This document shows, piece after piece, positions 50,033-59,620 of a stretch of DNA of 64,000 nt (the first letter of the stretch is position 1; each line of letters opens with the position of its first letter). Below the pieces are notes generated by a model that saw nothing but the letters and a program-made list of their open reading frames with translations, did not search any database and was not told where the DNA came from. The position numbers and the translations under genes were made by a program. This stretch comes from an uncultured Methanoregula sp. (GTDB taxonomy: Archaea; Halobacteriota; Methanomicrobia; Methanomicrobiales; Methanospirillaceae), in assembly GCF_963667735.1 (NCBI RefSeq), contig NZ_OY763919.1:2047539-2111538 (forward strand), given 5' to 3'.

Positions 50033-51964
50033 ATGTCCCCGTCCACAAGAAACACCCTGAGTCTGAGGCTGCTTCTTATCGAGGACGATCGGGTAGACCA
50101 GATGGCCTTCATCCGGCACTTCCATCTGGAGCATCCGGCCTGCCTGGTCCGGGTTGCCGGCTCGCTTGCCGAGGCCCGGGAGATCCTGGCACGCGAACAC
50201 GTGGATATCGTTATCTGCGATTTCTATCTTGGCGATGGCACCCCCTTCGATATCATCCCGGATCTCCGGTCCCGGGGGATCCCCGTCATCATTGTCTCGG
50301 GTGCGGAGGATGAGGACTCGGCTGCCGAGGCGATCCGGAACGGGGCGTACGAATATCTGGTCAAGGACCAGAATTACAATTATCTCAAGGTTCTTCCCCG
50401 GACCATCGAGCAGGCGCTGGGAGAGAACACCTCCTGCACCCCGGCCCATCCCGGGGGAGTTGCGGAACCTGTCTCCCCGGTTGTTCCGGACACCAGCGCT
50501 CCATCGGACAAGGAAGAGATCCAGCTCAGGCGTCTTGTCATCGATCAGTCCGAGCTCATTGCCCGGTACCGCCCGGACGGGACCATCCTTTTTGTCAACG
50601 ATGTCTATTGCCGGTATTTCGGCAAGACCCGGGGAGAGCTCATCGGGCAGCCGTTCCGCATGTACCTGCCTGACGAGGACCGCGAGGCTCTTGCACAAGA
50701 GCACTCCCTCATGAGTATCGAGAATCCCTCGGGAACGTTCGAGCACCGGATCATCTTCCCGAACCAGCGCCAGCGCTGGATCCGGCGGACCGACCGGGCG
50801 CTCTTTGACGAATCCGGCAATATCATAGAGTTCCAGATGGTGGCAACGGATATCACCGAGAAGCGGGAGGCCGAGGATGCGCTCCGGGAGAGCGAGGAGC
50901 GCTACCGGATGCTGGCGGAACACGCGTTCGACGGGATCTTGATCCAGGACCTGACCGGTTCCATCCTGTACGTCAACCAGAGCATCGTGCGCATGTTCGG
51001 GTACTCCCGGATAGAAGAGGTTCTGGGAAAAAATACCCTCTCGTTCGTGGCCCCGGAATTCCGGGAGATCGCTATCCGCGACCTGCAGAACGTCATCAGC
51101 GGAAACCAGGGGTATCTCCAGAAATATACGGCCATCAAACCGGACGGGAAGAGGATCGTTCTCGAATCGGTCGGGACGCTGATCCAGTACCAGGGCAAGA
51201 CGGCAAACATCGTGGCCCTGCGGGACGTGACCGAACGGGAGAATGCCCAGACTCAGCTCCAGAACGAACTTGCCCGGAAGAAGGATTTCATCAATGTCGC
51301 AGCCCACGAGCTCCGCACCCCCCTGCAGCCGGTCATCGGGTACCTTGGTCTCCTGCTCGATGAGAGTGCAGGGTTCCGGATCCCGGCCGATGCTCTTGCA
51401 ATCCTCAAGAAGATCCGGTCCTATGTGGATTCCGAGCGGCACCTGGTCAACCAGATCCTGGAGCTGAGTCTCCTTGAATCGGTTCACGAACATTTCTGGC
51501 CGCAGCTGATGCCGGTTGCCGTCCGGGAGCAGATCGAGCTCGTGATCCACCAGGGCGGGTACGATACCCAGGCCACCATCTCGGTCAATATCCCGGAAGG
51601 ACTGACCATCACGAGCAATGGCCCGTACATCCATGAGATTATGGACGAGATCCTTGTAAATGCGATCAATTACTCGCACCCGCCCCGGGTCATCGCCATC
51701 GATGCCCGGGAGACCGCAAGCGAATTGCAGATAGCGGTCACCGACAATGGCATCGGCATTCCCTCTGAAAAACTGGAAACTATTTTCGATCCTTTCTATA
51801 TCAGCGATGCCGACAAGCTTGCCCGGAAGTACGGCCGGCTCGGCGTGGGCTTAACGATGGCAAGAAGCCGGGCCACCCGGCTGAAAGGAACGCTTGTTGC
51901 ATCGAGCGTCTTTGGCAAGGGGAGCACGTTCACCCTGACCCTGCCAAAGGACAGCGGGGCATAA
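50033..51964 (+). CDS. Hybrid kinase with N-terminal receiver and two PAS domains
   Basis: This encodes 643 residues, cytosolic. A receiver domain (about 10-130, Asp63 in Ile-Cys-Asp63-Phe-Tyr-Leu) comes first. Two PAS domains (about 170-280 and 290-400) follow, then a dimerisation domain with His in Val-Ala-Ala-His-Glu-Leu-Arg-Thr-Pro-Leu (about 423). The ATP-binding domain has Asp-Asn-Gly-Ile-Gly-Ile and Gly-Val-Gly-Leu-Thr-Met. With a receiver first, this kinase can take phosphate or sense the state of the upstream pair, so the three genes form one phosphorelay operon. Confidence 0.92.
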   Translation: MSPSTRNTLSLRLLLIEDDRVDQMAFIRHFHLEHPACLVRVAGSLAEAREILAREHVDIVICDFYLGDGTPFDIIPDLRSRGIPVIIVSGAEDEDSAAEAIRNGAYEYLVKDQNYNYLKVLPRTIEQALGENTSCTPAHPGGVAEPVSPVVPDTSAPSDKEEIQLRRLVIDQSELIARYRPDGTILFVNDVYCRYFGKTRGELIGQPFRMYLPDEDREALAQEHSLMSIENPSGTFEHRIIFPNQRQRWIRRTDRALFDESGNIIEFQMVATDITEKREAEDALRESEERYRMLAEHAFDGILIQDLTGSILYVNQSIVRMFGYSRIEEVLGKNTLSFVAPEFREIAIRDLQNVISGNQGYLQKYTAIKPDGKRIVLESVGTLIQYQGKTANIVALRDVTERENAQTQLQNELARKKDFINVAAHELRTPLQPVIGYLGLLLDESAGFRIPADALAILKKIRSYVDSERHLVNQILELSLLESVHEHFWPQLMPVAVREQIELVIHQGGYDTQATISVNIPEGLTITSNGPYIHEIMDEILVNAINYSHPPRVIAIDARETASELQIAVTDNGIGIPSEKLETIFDPFYISDADKLARKYGRLGVGLTMARSRATRLKGTLVASSVFGKGSTFTLTLPKDSGA

Positions 51965-52104
51965 GGGATCCCGGTTCTGTCCCGGATTGAGCGTATCCCT
52001 TCTTTGCCTGTTCTGGCAAACCCGGCCTGAAGCGATCAGGATCTGACCGGCATTTATCCTGCCCGAAGCGATAGCTCCCGGCCCTGAGGATCGGTAAAAA
52101 ATAA

Positions 52105-52851
52105 TCAGAACCGGATTTTCCGGAAGAGGAATGCGCCGGCTGCGGTCATGGCCAGGGCAAACGATCCGATCACCGCAAGACAGACCAGCGGGGAGATCTG
52201 GGAGGCGCCTGTCAGGCCGTACCGGATCCCTTCCACGCCATACGTGAGCGGATCGAAGAGAGTAACAATTCCCATCCAGGGCGGCAGGCTCGATATCGGG
52301 AAGAACGCTCCCGAGAGCGCGAAGACCGGGAAGACAACAAAGTTCATGATGAGCTGGAAGCCGGTCATGTCCTCCATCCTTGAAGCGATCGCGATGCCGA
52401 ATGCGGTAAACGAGATCCCGATGAGCGCCATGAAGACAAACGCGGTCAGGAACCGGGCCGGGTTGTCGATCGCAAGTCCGATGAAGAGCGAGAGGACAAG
52501 GATGATGACCCCCTGGATGAAGGCCGTGGTGGCCCCGCCGAACGTCTGGCCCAGCATGATCTCGAGCCTCGAGACCGGTGCAACGAGCGTCTCTTTTAAG
52601 AATCCGAACTGCTTGTCCCAGATGATCTGGATCCCCGAGAAGACCGAGGTGAAAAGCACGCTCATCGCGACCATGCCGGGCATAAGGAAGAGAATATAAT
52701 TCTCGCTGCCCGGGAGCGTTACCACTGCGTTGAGCCCGAACCCGAGGAAGATCAAGAGGAAGAGGGGCATGCTGATGCTGCCGATGATCCTGCTCTTTGA
52801 CCGGAGGTACCGCTTCATGCTCCGGAGCCAGATGGTGTACACGATATCCAT
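52105..52851 (-). CDS. ABC-2 type exporter permease
   Basis: This encodes 248 residues with six membrane spans and the ABC-2 signature near the last third (Phe-Pro-Val-Phe-Ala-Leu-Ser-Gly-Ala-Phe-Phe-Pro-Ile). It pairs with the ATPase encoded two bases upstream. Related pairs export drugs, glycolipids, Na+ or polysaccharides, so the substrate is open. A T-run follows the stop on the minus strand. Confidence 0.93.
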   Translation of the reverse strand: MDIVYTIWLRSMKRYLRSKSRIIGSISMPLFLLIFLGFGLNAVVTLPGSENYILFLMPGMVAMSVLFTSVFSGIQIIWDKQFGFLKETLVAPVSRLEIMLGQTFGGATTAFIQGVIILVLSLFIGLAIDNPARFLTAFVFMALIGISFTAFGIAIASRMEDMTGFQLIMNFVVFPVFALSGAFFPISSLPPWMGIVTLFDPLTYGVEGIRYGLTGASQISPLVCLAVIGSFALAMTAAGAFLFRKIRF

Positions 52852-52853
52852 TT

Positions 52854-53840
52854 TTAGTGCCTCATCATTTTCTGGTGCCGGCGCATCATCTCTTTTGTAT
52901 CGGCCTCCTGTTCCCGGATCGTTTTACCGGTAAAGAAGAGGAAGACATCCTCAAGCGTCGGTTTCCGGATGGCGATCGAATCGATCGGGATCCTGTTCTC
53001 CGAGAGGAGGAGAACGATCTCACTGATGTGCTGCTCGGCGTTTGCCAGGCTGACAATCACTTTGTTCTCGTGGATTTCTGTCTTTTTGGCCCCTGTGCCG
53101 GATAGAAGCGCTACGATCTTTTCGGGATCCGCTGAGCCGATGGTCACGACATCGCCCCCGATGAGATCCTTGAGTTTCTCGGGAGTATCCATGGCAATGA
53201 TCTTCCCGTGGTCGATGATGGCAATCCGGTTGCAGAGCCGGTCCGCCTCCTCCATGTAGTGGGTGGTGAGGATTATTGTGATCCCCTTCTCCTTTGCAAG
53301 CGTTGCAATGTACTCCCAGAGCAGGTTGCGGGTCTGGGGGTCGAGGCCGAGCGTGGGCTCGTCAAGGAAGAGAACCGACGGGTGATGGAGGAGCCCCCGG
53401 GCGATCTCGAGCCGGCGCCTCATGCCCCCGGAGAATGTCTTGACCAGGTCGCCTTTCCGGTCATAGAGTTCCACGAGCCTGAGGAGTTCTTCGATCCTGG
53501 CATTGCGGGTTTCTTTTGGGATCCGGTAGAGCCGGCCATGGAAATCCATGTTCTCGTACGCGGTCAGTTCCTCGTCAAGGCTCTGGTCCTGGAAGACGAT
53601 GCCGATGGATCTTCTCACCCCGTCTTCGTCTTTTGTGATATCGATGCCATTGATGGTAGCCGTGCCGGAGCTTGGCTCAAGCATGGTTGAGAGCATGGAG
53701 AGCGTTGTTGTCTTGCCGGCCCCGTTGGGGCCGAGCAGGCCGAAGATCTCGCCGTGATCTATATCGAACGATATATTGTCAACCGCAACGAGATCGCCAA
53801 AGCGCCGGGTGAGATTCTCAATATGTATTGCTATGGTCAT
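52854..53840 (-). CDS. ABC exporter ATP-binding protein
   Basis: This encodes 328 residues. Walker A is Gly-Pro-Asn-Gly-Ala-Gly-Lys-Thr-Thr (about 36-44), signature Ser-Gly-Gly-Met-Arg-Arg-Arg (about 141-147), Walker B Leu-Phe-Leu-Asp-Glu-Pro-Thr and H-loop Thr-Thr-His-Tyr-Met. The C-terminal domain (about 230-328) resembles the DrrA/NatA group. It forms a transporter with the permease that follows. The last 20 residues are Met/His-rich, which is unusual and might bind metal. Confidence 0.94.
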   Translation of the reverse strand: MTIAIHIENLTRRFGDLVAVDNISFDIDHGEIFGLLGPNGAGKTTTLSMLSTMLEPSSGTATINGIDITKDEDGVRRSIGIVFQDQSLDEELTAYENMDFHGRLYRIPKETRNARIEELLRLVELYDRKGDLVKTFSGGMRRRLEIARGLLHHPSVLFLDEPTLGLDPQTRNLLWEYIATLAKEKGITIILTTHYMEEADRLCNRIAIIDHGKIIAMDTPEKLKDLIGGDVVTIGSADPEKIVALLSGTGAKKTEIHENKVIVSLANAEQHISEIVLLLSENRIPIDSIAIRKPTLEDVFLFFTGKTIREQEADTKEMMRRHQKMMRH

Positions 53841-54077
53841 GAACTGGTATTCCTTCCGACTGCGGGAGTGTTGTCAGGTACCGTTACGATCCTGTTCTTT
53901 TAATACGCTTTTTATCGGGTACTTTCGCTGTCGTTTGGGAACCCGGGCCGGTTCATCCCTGCCGATGGAGACCGTGCGGGGCGGCCGGGTGGCAGGGCGC
54001 AGCTGCCGGTTCTGCGGCCGGTCATAATTCCAGTTCAATAAGGGAATGCTTATAATAATTTCCGGCAAGTCTATGCT

Positions 54078-54776
54078 ATGTCGAGATCCATCGTCTTCCT
54101 TGTCCTGCTCGTCGTATGCGTGATTGCTGCCGCCGCGGGCTGCACGAGCCAGCAGGCTGCAAAAACTCCTGTGACTGCGCCGAACGTAACGATTGTTGTG
54201 CCGAACCTCTCGGTTGTCCAGAGCACGTTTGCCGTTCTCCCCCAGGCTGCCCTCAACGACACCGAGCGGTCGGATATCCTCCTCCTGCAGGAAGAAGAGA
54301 AATTCCTTACCGATGTCAATGCGGTCCTGTACACCCAGCACACCGATGTCCCGCTCTTTTTGAGCATCTCCAATGTATCGAAGATGTACCAGACAGCCGA
54401 CAATGCGATCCTCCAGCGGTACGGGATTGCCAATCCCGAGAAAGATCTTCCCGGTGTATTTGCAAACCAGAAAGTCCAGCTTGCGTACAACAATGCGGTG
54501 AACACCGGCAGCCTTTCGGCAAAGGATGCGCTCCTTGTCGATGCAACGGCAGAGGACATGCATATCGCGGATCTCGAAGCGGCTATCTCGCGGACCGACA
54601 ACCGGGACAATATCTTCATCTACCGGCAGGAGCTCATCTCGTCGCGCAACAATATGCGGGCCATCTCCCAGTGGATAGCTGCGTACGGCGGGGTTTACAC
54701 GCCAACGTATCTCTCGCCTGCCTATTACAACAGCCTGATCACGACCCCGGCGGAATATGTGCCGGCAATACAATAA
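54078..54776 (+). CDS. Lipoprotein of the DUF2202 (ferritin-like) family
   Basis: This encodes 232 residues. A signal peptide ends with Ala-Ala-Gly-Cys (Cys near residue 22). The rest is four long helices, with Glu-Arg-x-Asp-Ile-Leu-Leu-Leu-Gln-Glu-Glu-Glu-Lys and Asp-Ala-Thr-Ala-Glu-Asp-Met-His-Ile-Ala-Asp-Leu. This is the DUF2202 pattern with Glu/His residues placed like a ferritin-like diiron site. Redox or metal-storage roles are suspected for the family, unproven. A TATA-like CTTATAATAATTT lies about 25 bases before the ATG, so the transcript is leaderless. Confidence 0.88.
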   Translation: MSRSIVFLVLLVVCVIAAAAGCTSQQAAKTPVTAPNVTIVVPNLSVVQSTFAVLPQAALNDTERSDILLLQEEEKFLTDVNAVLYTQHTDVPLFLSISNVSKMYQTADNAILQRYGIANPEKDLPGVFANQKVQLAYNNAVNTGSLSAKDALLVDATAEDMHIADLEAAISRTDNRDNIFIYRQELISSRNNMRAISQWIAAYGGVYTPTYLSPAYYNSLITTPAEYVPAIQ

Positions 54777-54985
54777 TCCAAAACCCTTTTTTTGTCTGCA
54801 GAACATTCCCGGGATCGCGAGCCGGTATCCATTATTCTGTTTTTATGAAACCGTGCTCTGTTGCGATCCTCCCGTCACGATGATGGGTGCCCTTTTTGCG
54901 GGGCGAAGATCCGGATTCGTCAACCGTTTCAAAAATTATTTTTTCAGAGCAGAAAAAAGTGTACAAATATGAGCGGGTGAACCGA

Positions 54986-55204
54986 TCAGGTATTTTTTTC
55001 CCCTGCATGAGCCATCTTGTGGATCTTCGCGTTTTTATTGGGACTGTTCTCCACCCGGTGCCAGTCGTCATGACTCATGCCCATGAAAAAATTGCAGGAC
55101 GAACATTTCAGCCACACTTCGTATTGGTCCGGGAATTCTGCAGCAAGGGTTGGCTTTCCGCACCTGGGGCAGGTGAGGACCGGGCTTTGGTGCTCCGTTG
55201 TCAT
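54986..55204 (-). CDS. Small zinc-ribbon protein
   Basis: This encodes 72 residues. Cys-Pro-Arg-Cys-Gly-Lys (about 12-17) and Cys-Ser-Ser-Cys (about 34-37) form a zinc ribbon. The tail is basic and His-rich (Ile-His-Lys-Met-Ala-His-Ala-Gly-Glu-Lys). A nucleic-acid or protein-binding role is likely for such a fold, but no partner is evident. It stands alone between two lipoprotein genes. Confidence 0.75.
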   Translation of the reverse strand: MTTEHQSPVLTCPRCGKPTLAAEFPDQYEVWLKCSSCNFFMGMSHDDWHRVENSPNKNAKIHKMAHAGEKNT

Positions 55205-55406
55205 GACAGAGGATTATTGGCGGAATGTAAAAACCCTGCTGGTTCTGCACGTGTTAATAGTCACGGGGTTGTTCACGTGAAGCTCCGTTCCCCCTCATCC
55301 CTCCCCGGCCTTGTGACTCCCGAATACACCGGCCCGGCCACCCCTCAGGGTATCGCGGTTTTTGAAGTTTTGAAAAAAGAATTGGATTTTAAAAAATTCC
55401 GGCTTC

Positions 55407-55946
55407 TTATGCCCGGACACCATTCCAGTACTGGGTGGTGTTCTTCAGGGCATCTTTGCCGTCAGCGGTGTATACCCAGAGGCCCTTGAATGACTTATCA
55501 TCTGAGGCTTTCTCAAAGACGAAGAACCCGGAAGAGACTCCCTTGTCATCGGTCTCGTTCCAGGTGCCGGCAATTTTGCTGTCCTGAACTATTGCGGAGA
55601 TGGTGCCGTTACCATGGCTGTAGGATCCGGTCACGGATGAACCGGCCTGGGCGAGCGTGAGAATCTCGATGGTGTCGGCCGAACCCTTGGTACTGTAGGT
55701 GGTGTTCCAGGTGCCGTTCCATGCTGCGGGGGCCTGGGCCGGTGCAGCGGTTGTTGCTACCGCGGTAACATTTGCATCTGCGGCCGGGGTCGCGGATGCT
55801 GCTGCGGGAGCGGTGGTAGTTGCGGGGGCAGCTGTGGTCGTGGCAGCGGGAGTTGCCGCTGTGGTTGCAGGCGAGCTTGTGCATCCGGCAGCGAGCAGCA
55901 TGGCGCAGACGATGCCGGTGAAGATAAGAACCATTAATTTTCTCAT
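55407..55946 (-). CDS. Small lipoprotein with beta-barrel-like domain
   Basis: This encodes about 179 residues. A signal peptide ends with Leu-Ala-Ala-Gly-Cys (Cys near 21). An Ala/Thr/Pro-rich linker (about 25-75) leads to a compact domain (about 78-179) with Trp-Asn-Gly-Thr-Trp-Asn-Thr, Gly-Ser-Tyr-Ser-His-Gly-Asn-Gly and Gly-Thr-Trp-Asn-Glu. Such Gly-x-Trp repeats look like a small calycin-like barrel. I start at ATG 55946 because the signal peptide begins there; the longer frame from 56108 adds 54 unlikely residues. A TATA-like ATTAATTACAAAA lies upstream. Confidence 0.82.
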   Translation of the reverse strand: MRKLMVLIFTGIVCAMLLAAGCTSSPATTAATPAATTTAAPATTTAPAAASATPAADANVTAVATTAAPAQAPAAWNGTWNTTYSTKGSADTIEILTLAQAGSSVTGSYSHGNGTISAIVQDSKIAGTWNETDDKGVSSGFFVFEKASDDKSFKGLWVYTADGKDALKNTTQYWNGVRA

Positions 55947-56354
55947 AATGATCTTAACCCGTTGCCGCTTTTTTGTAATTAATCCTGCTGGATTGATCCG
56001 GGACGGCGGTTGTTTCCCGGTCACAAAAAGATCCCATCGCGCCTTACCGGCCCTTTGTGTTTGCTCTGTGATGACGTGGCCGGGGGTGGACCGGTCGGCG
56101 ATGTCCATCTTTTTTTACCCTCCTGCCGGTCATTCCTGAAAACGTCCCCTGGATTGCTGCAAATTTTTTTTCACTCATCGCCGTGGTTATGCCCCGGGCC
56201 CGAGAATATTTTTCATGGAAGATCCCGTGACAGGAACCGGTACTGTCTTGATCGGCATTGATCCCCTATCGCTGTACGCACGTGCGGCCGTTCTTGTGGA
56301 TGTCATTGTCTGCCTGGCAGGGAAACATTCCGAAAAACCGGGTGCTGATCATCC
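55947..56354. other. Intergenic region between lipoprotein and MFS genes
   Basis: These 408 bases hold the minus-strand lipoprotein promoter (TATA-like element near 55972-55985) and a leader for the MFS gene. No other gene, repeat or RNA structure was recognised. Confidence 0.4.
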
Positions 56355-57830
56355 GTGATCGGGCTATCCGCAACAACTATACGGCGCCTTATCACGACGA
56401 CCGTTGTGCTCGGTTCGTTCATGGGGGCGGCCGATGCAAGTATCGTCATCATGGCGATGCCGACCCTGGCCGGGTACTTCAGTGTCGGGACGAGCGAGGC
56501 CTTGTGGATCCTGATATCCTATCTCCTTGTCGTCACGGCGTTTCTCATCCCCGTTGGCCGGCTCGGGGACCTGCACGGGCAGAAGAAGATCTATATCGCG
56601 GGTTTTGCACTCTTTACCGTAAGTTCCGCTCTCTGCGGGATCTCGGCAGACCTGACCGGCTTGATCCTCTGCCGGGCTCTCCAGGGACTGGGCGGGGCAA
56701 TGATCGTCTCCACCGGCCCGGCCATCATCTCGCTTGCGATTCCGGCAGAGGTTCGGGGCAGGGCGTTCGGGTACCTCTCATCGGCAAACGGGCTTGGCCT
56801 TGCAGCCGGGTTCGGCCTTGGGGGTCTCATCCTGCCGTTCCTCCCGTGGCAGTGGATCTTCTTCATCAACATCCCGATAGGAATTGCAGCATGGGGGATC
56901 GCATACTTCTGTATCCCCCCGGACATGCCGCACCGGGCAGCGCAGTGTTTGAAGTTTGACGTTTTCGGTGCACTTCTCATTATGCTCTCGGCCGGACTGT
57001 TTGTGTACATCCTCTCGATCGGCCATGAACTCGGCTTCACGAATCCGGTCATTCTTGCAGCGGGGATACTCTCGCTGGTCTCCTGCGCAGCATTCATTGC
57101 ATACGAACGCCGGCAGTCTTCGCCTCTCATCCCGTTTATGCTGTTGAAGAACCCGGCAGTCGGGTTCGGGTTCGGAGCAACCCTGGTCCACCGCATCGTG
57201 ATCGCCGGGATGACGTTCCTTCTCCCGCTCTACTTTGTGCTGGTACTGGGATATTCAACAGCGTTCACCGGGTTCCTTCTCTTTGTCCCGTCCCTGGTCA
57301 TCATGGTGACCGGGCCGGTGGCCGGATCCCTGTCAGACCGGTGGGGTTCGTGGGGGCTCTGCGTGCTTGCCGGATTCCTCCTCCTCCTCTCGCTTGTCCT
57401 CTTCATTGTCTGTCATGATACGTCGGCTCTCATTCTCATCATCCCCGCCCTTCTCCTGCGGGCTGCCTCCATCGGGCTGTTCGTATCGCCGAACCTGCGG
57501 AGCATTCTTTCATCGGTTCCCCGGGAGCACCGGGGAGCCGTGTCCGCCATCTGGTCCTTTGTAAGCTACCTTGCCTCCATCATCGGGATTGCGATCTTCG
57601 AGTCAATCTTCGATATCTGGATCCGGGACAATGGTCCGGAGGGAATACCCGGCGCTATCCATCTTGTCAACACGTTTCCTGCTCTCGTCAACGGCTTCCA
57701 GATCGCGTTCCTGGCCGGCATGGTCTTTGTCTTCTGCATGATCGTGCTGACCGTCCTGATAAAGGACGGGGACCCGTACGGGAAGGAAGAACCTGCCCGG
57801 TGTGAAATGCCGGAAACAGCCGCAGAGTGA
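56355..57830 (+). CDS. MFS exporter, DHA2-like
   Basis: This encodes 491 residues with about 14 membrane spans. Asp in the first span (Gly-Ala-Ala-Asp-Ala-Ser-Ile-Val), Gly-Arg-Leu-Gly-Asp-Leu-His-Gly-Gln-Lys-Lys (loop 2-3) and Arg-Ala-Leu-Gln-Gly-Leu-Gly-Gly-Ala (motif C region) mark the EmrB/QacA-like drug:H+ antiporters. The start is a GTG at 56355, with no clear ribosome binding site. The substrate is unknown. Confidence 0.9.
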   Translation: MIGLSATTIRRLITTTVVLGSFMGAADASIVIMAMPTLAGYFSVGTSEALWILISYLLVVTAFLIPVGRLGDLHGQKKIYIAGFALFTVSSALCGISADLTGLILCRALQGLGGAMIVSTGPAIISLAIPAEVRGRAFGYLSSANGLGLAAGFGLGGLILPFLPWQWIFFINIPIGIAAWGIAYFCIPPDMPHRAAQCLKFDVFGALLIMLSAGLFVYILSIGHELGFTNPVILAAGILSLVSCAAFIAYERRQSSPLIPFMLLKNPAVGFGFGATLVHRIVIAGMTFLLPLYFVLVLGYSTAFTGFLLFVPSLVIMVTGPVAGSLSDRWGSWGLCVLAGFLLLLSLVLFIVCHDTSALILIIPALLLRAASIGLFVSPNLRSILSSVPREHRGAVSAIWSFVSYLASIIGIAIFESIFDIWIRDNGPEGIPGAIHLVNTFPALVNGFQIAFLAGMVFVFCMIVLTVLIKDGDPYGKEEPARCEMPETAAE

Positions 57831-57902
57831 GCCGGCCCGGCTCCGCTCATCTCCGGTTCAATCTCCGACTCCGGCGCCTTCCGATATGCCTGATGCGGCC
57901 TA

Positions 57903-57982
57903 ACGCTTTATCCGGTTTTAGCGCTACGCATTCACGGGTACGCTTTTTTTGAAAATGGAATTTGCCCGGCGAAGCGTGCGAG
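57903..57982. repeat. Structured dispersed repeat, copy 1
   Basis: About 80 bases match 59621-59710 at roughly three quarters of positions. Shared blocks include GCGCTACGCATT and GTACGCTTTT. The right arm of the inverted repeat seen in copy 2 has been lost here. It begins about 70 bases after the MFS stop. Confidence 0.65.
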
Positions 57983-58094
57983 TGATTCAATGCGTGGTGG
58001 GCGGGATGAATCCTTTCAGGATTTTTAATTGGTGAACTGCGGAATTCAGGGCCGAATCCCTGGAACGATTCATCTGATATGTTTGCCGTGAATA

Positions 58095-58379
58095 TTATCT
58101 CTCCAGTATCCCGCGTTCGCTCAGCAGGGCCCGGTACTCTTCTCCTGAAAGCGGGCAATGGATAAGATCGTCCAGTTCCTTTCCTGACAAGTGTAATTGT
58201 GTCCGCATCTTTGCGAGAAGTTCTGCGTCATACTCTTTTATCCCATGACTGAGGAATGTATGGACCCCGGAGATTTTCCCATCAACGCACAGGTAGAAGA
58301 TCCGGTGATGGGATGCCCTCTCTTCAAATCCTTTTTTCAGCAATGCATTTGCGATATCTCGCGTCTTGCAGGGCTTCAA
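58095..58379 (-). CDS. HicA-like toxin
   Basis: This encodes 94 residues. Ala-Leu-Leu-Lys-Lys-Gly-Phe (about 12-18) and Ser-His-His-Arg-Ile-Phe (about 23-28) fit the HicA double-stranded-RNA-binding-like fold, whose His is catalytic. The later Ser-His-Gly-Ile-Lys-Glu-Tyr (about 44-50) and Leu-His-Leu-Ser-Gly-Lys-Glu-Leu-Asp-Asp-Leu-Ile are typical of an archaeal and bacterial subgroup. HicA toxins cut mRNA when not bound by their partner. The ATG overlaps the upstream antitoxin-like gene by four bases, with partner first. Confidence 0.75.
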   Translation of the reverse strand: MKPCKTRDIANALLKKGFEERASHHRIFYLCVDGKISGVHTFLSHGIKEYDAELLAKMRTQLHLSGKELDDLIHCPLSGEEYRALLSERGILER

Positions 58380-58681
58380 GAATTTACACCGGCAGTGACA
58401 AGAGATTCGAGATGCGACCGGAGCCTGAGGGCATCCCGTGTCAGGTTCGCCGGGTTTTCAGAAACGTAGACATCCCAGAGTATTGAAAATTCTTCCGAGA
58501 TTCCCGCAATACCTTCTTCAAGCGTTGGTGCTGAAACCAGTAGCCCGAACTCCTCATTGGAAAGGGTGAGCTGATCTGATTCGTGCCCGACCGTAATGCG
58601 AAGCTCGCGGTTGAGCCGGTGGAGATGGCCATTGATCTTAAGCCGGTCAAGAATGATTACCTGGTCTGCTGTTTTCAGCAT
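58376..58681 (-). CDS. Probable antitoxin of the HicA-like pair
   Basis: This encodes about 101 residues. The middle reads Leu-Glu-Glu-Gly-Ile-Ala-Gly-Ile-Ser-Glu-Glu-Phe-Ser-Ile-Leu-Trp, a pattern seen in partner proteins that precede this toxin type. I start at ATG 58681 (Met-Leu-Lys-Thr-Ala); the longer frame to 59026 adds sequence from a repeat-rich spacer. No DNA-binding motif is plain, so regulation is unclear. The four-base overlap with the toxin gene makes coupled synthesis likely. Confidence 0.65.
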   Translation of the reverse strand: MLKTADQVIILDRLKINGHLHRLNRELRITVGHESDQLTLSNEEFGLLVSAPTLEEGIAGISEEFSILWDVYVSENPANLTRDALRLRSHLESLVTAGVNS

Positions 58682-59082
58682 GGATATTCTATCGTTTTGT
58701 TCGTGAGATAATAGGGTTTGTGCTGGCTGGCGTAGTGTATCAGGCAGGATGGCGATACCGGATATCCGGCAGTTTCCGGACTCCCCTGCCGGTTCTCCAT
58801 ACAACCACTCATCCGGGATTTCACTCCCGATCACGTCCAATAGGCAATAAAAGGGTTTTTTGTAAAGGCTGGAATCCCAACCATTTTGGCAAAACATCCA
58901 TTTTATAGGTATATTGCCGGGCTGATGCGCTGTAATTCGCAAAAAAACGCGACCCTCCAAAAATCCGTTTTTCAAATCGGGCTTATTTTGCCAAACAGGG
59001 TATTTTGCGGGGAGATAATTTCCCAAGGGGTTGTCAGCGTTCCGGAAGGTTCACTCCGGGGGAGAACAGATAAACAAAGATA

Positions 59083-59103
59083 GTGACAGGTGACAGGTGA
59101 CAG
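59083..59103. repeat. Three tandem GTGACAG heptamers
   Basis: GTGACAG occurs three times head to tail without interruption. This could be replication slippage or a small binding array. Confidence 0.6.
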
Positions 59104-59620
59104 ATGCCCGGGCGCTTTCGGGACTCCTAAAACAGGAGTCCAAAACAGGCCTTCTTTTCATTTTCCAATACGGTTGGTCGATCCGGCCAGAGAAACGCCC
59201 TCCAAACTCTGCCATACCTGCCTGGTCCTCTCCGGCGTGAAAAACGGAAAATTAGGGGAAACCTGGCTGCATTTTCACGAAACCTGGTTGTTGTTGTGCA
59301 TCGGGATTCTCCAGGTACGGGAGGTCTCCGACGGAGAACTGATCGGGCCGGAGTGCAGGTCCAAGGGAGCCTTGCCGGGCAGGGGATTTGGAGGGTGAGG
59401 TTTCCCGGGCAGGTTGGAACAACCGCGAAAGGGGTGGACGGGTCTTTTCCGGGTCCTGGATGGACCCGGTGAAAAGGGTTGTGTACCGGAAAGATGCCGG
59501 TGGGATCCGATGAAAATATTTCAGGGGACTTCCGGAATTATTTTTGAAATTTTTTCCGGTAAAATATTCTGGAAAATGTTGTCCGATTTTTCCGGAACCA
59601 AACGAGTGTCTACGCGCAAA

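Noticed and set aside
49997..51679. Minus-strand frame of 560 codons
   Set aside because: Antisense to the receiver-PAS-PAS kinase, a consequence of GC-rich codons leaving few stops.
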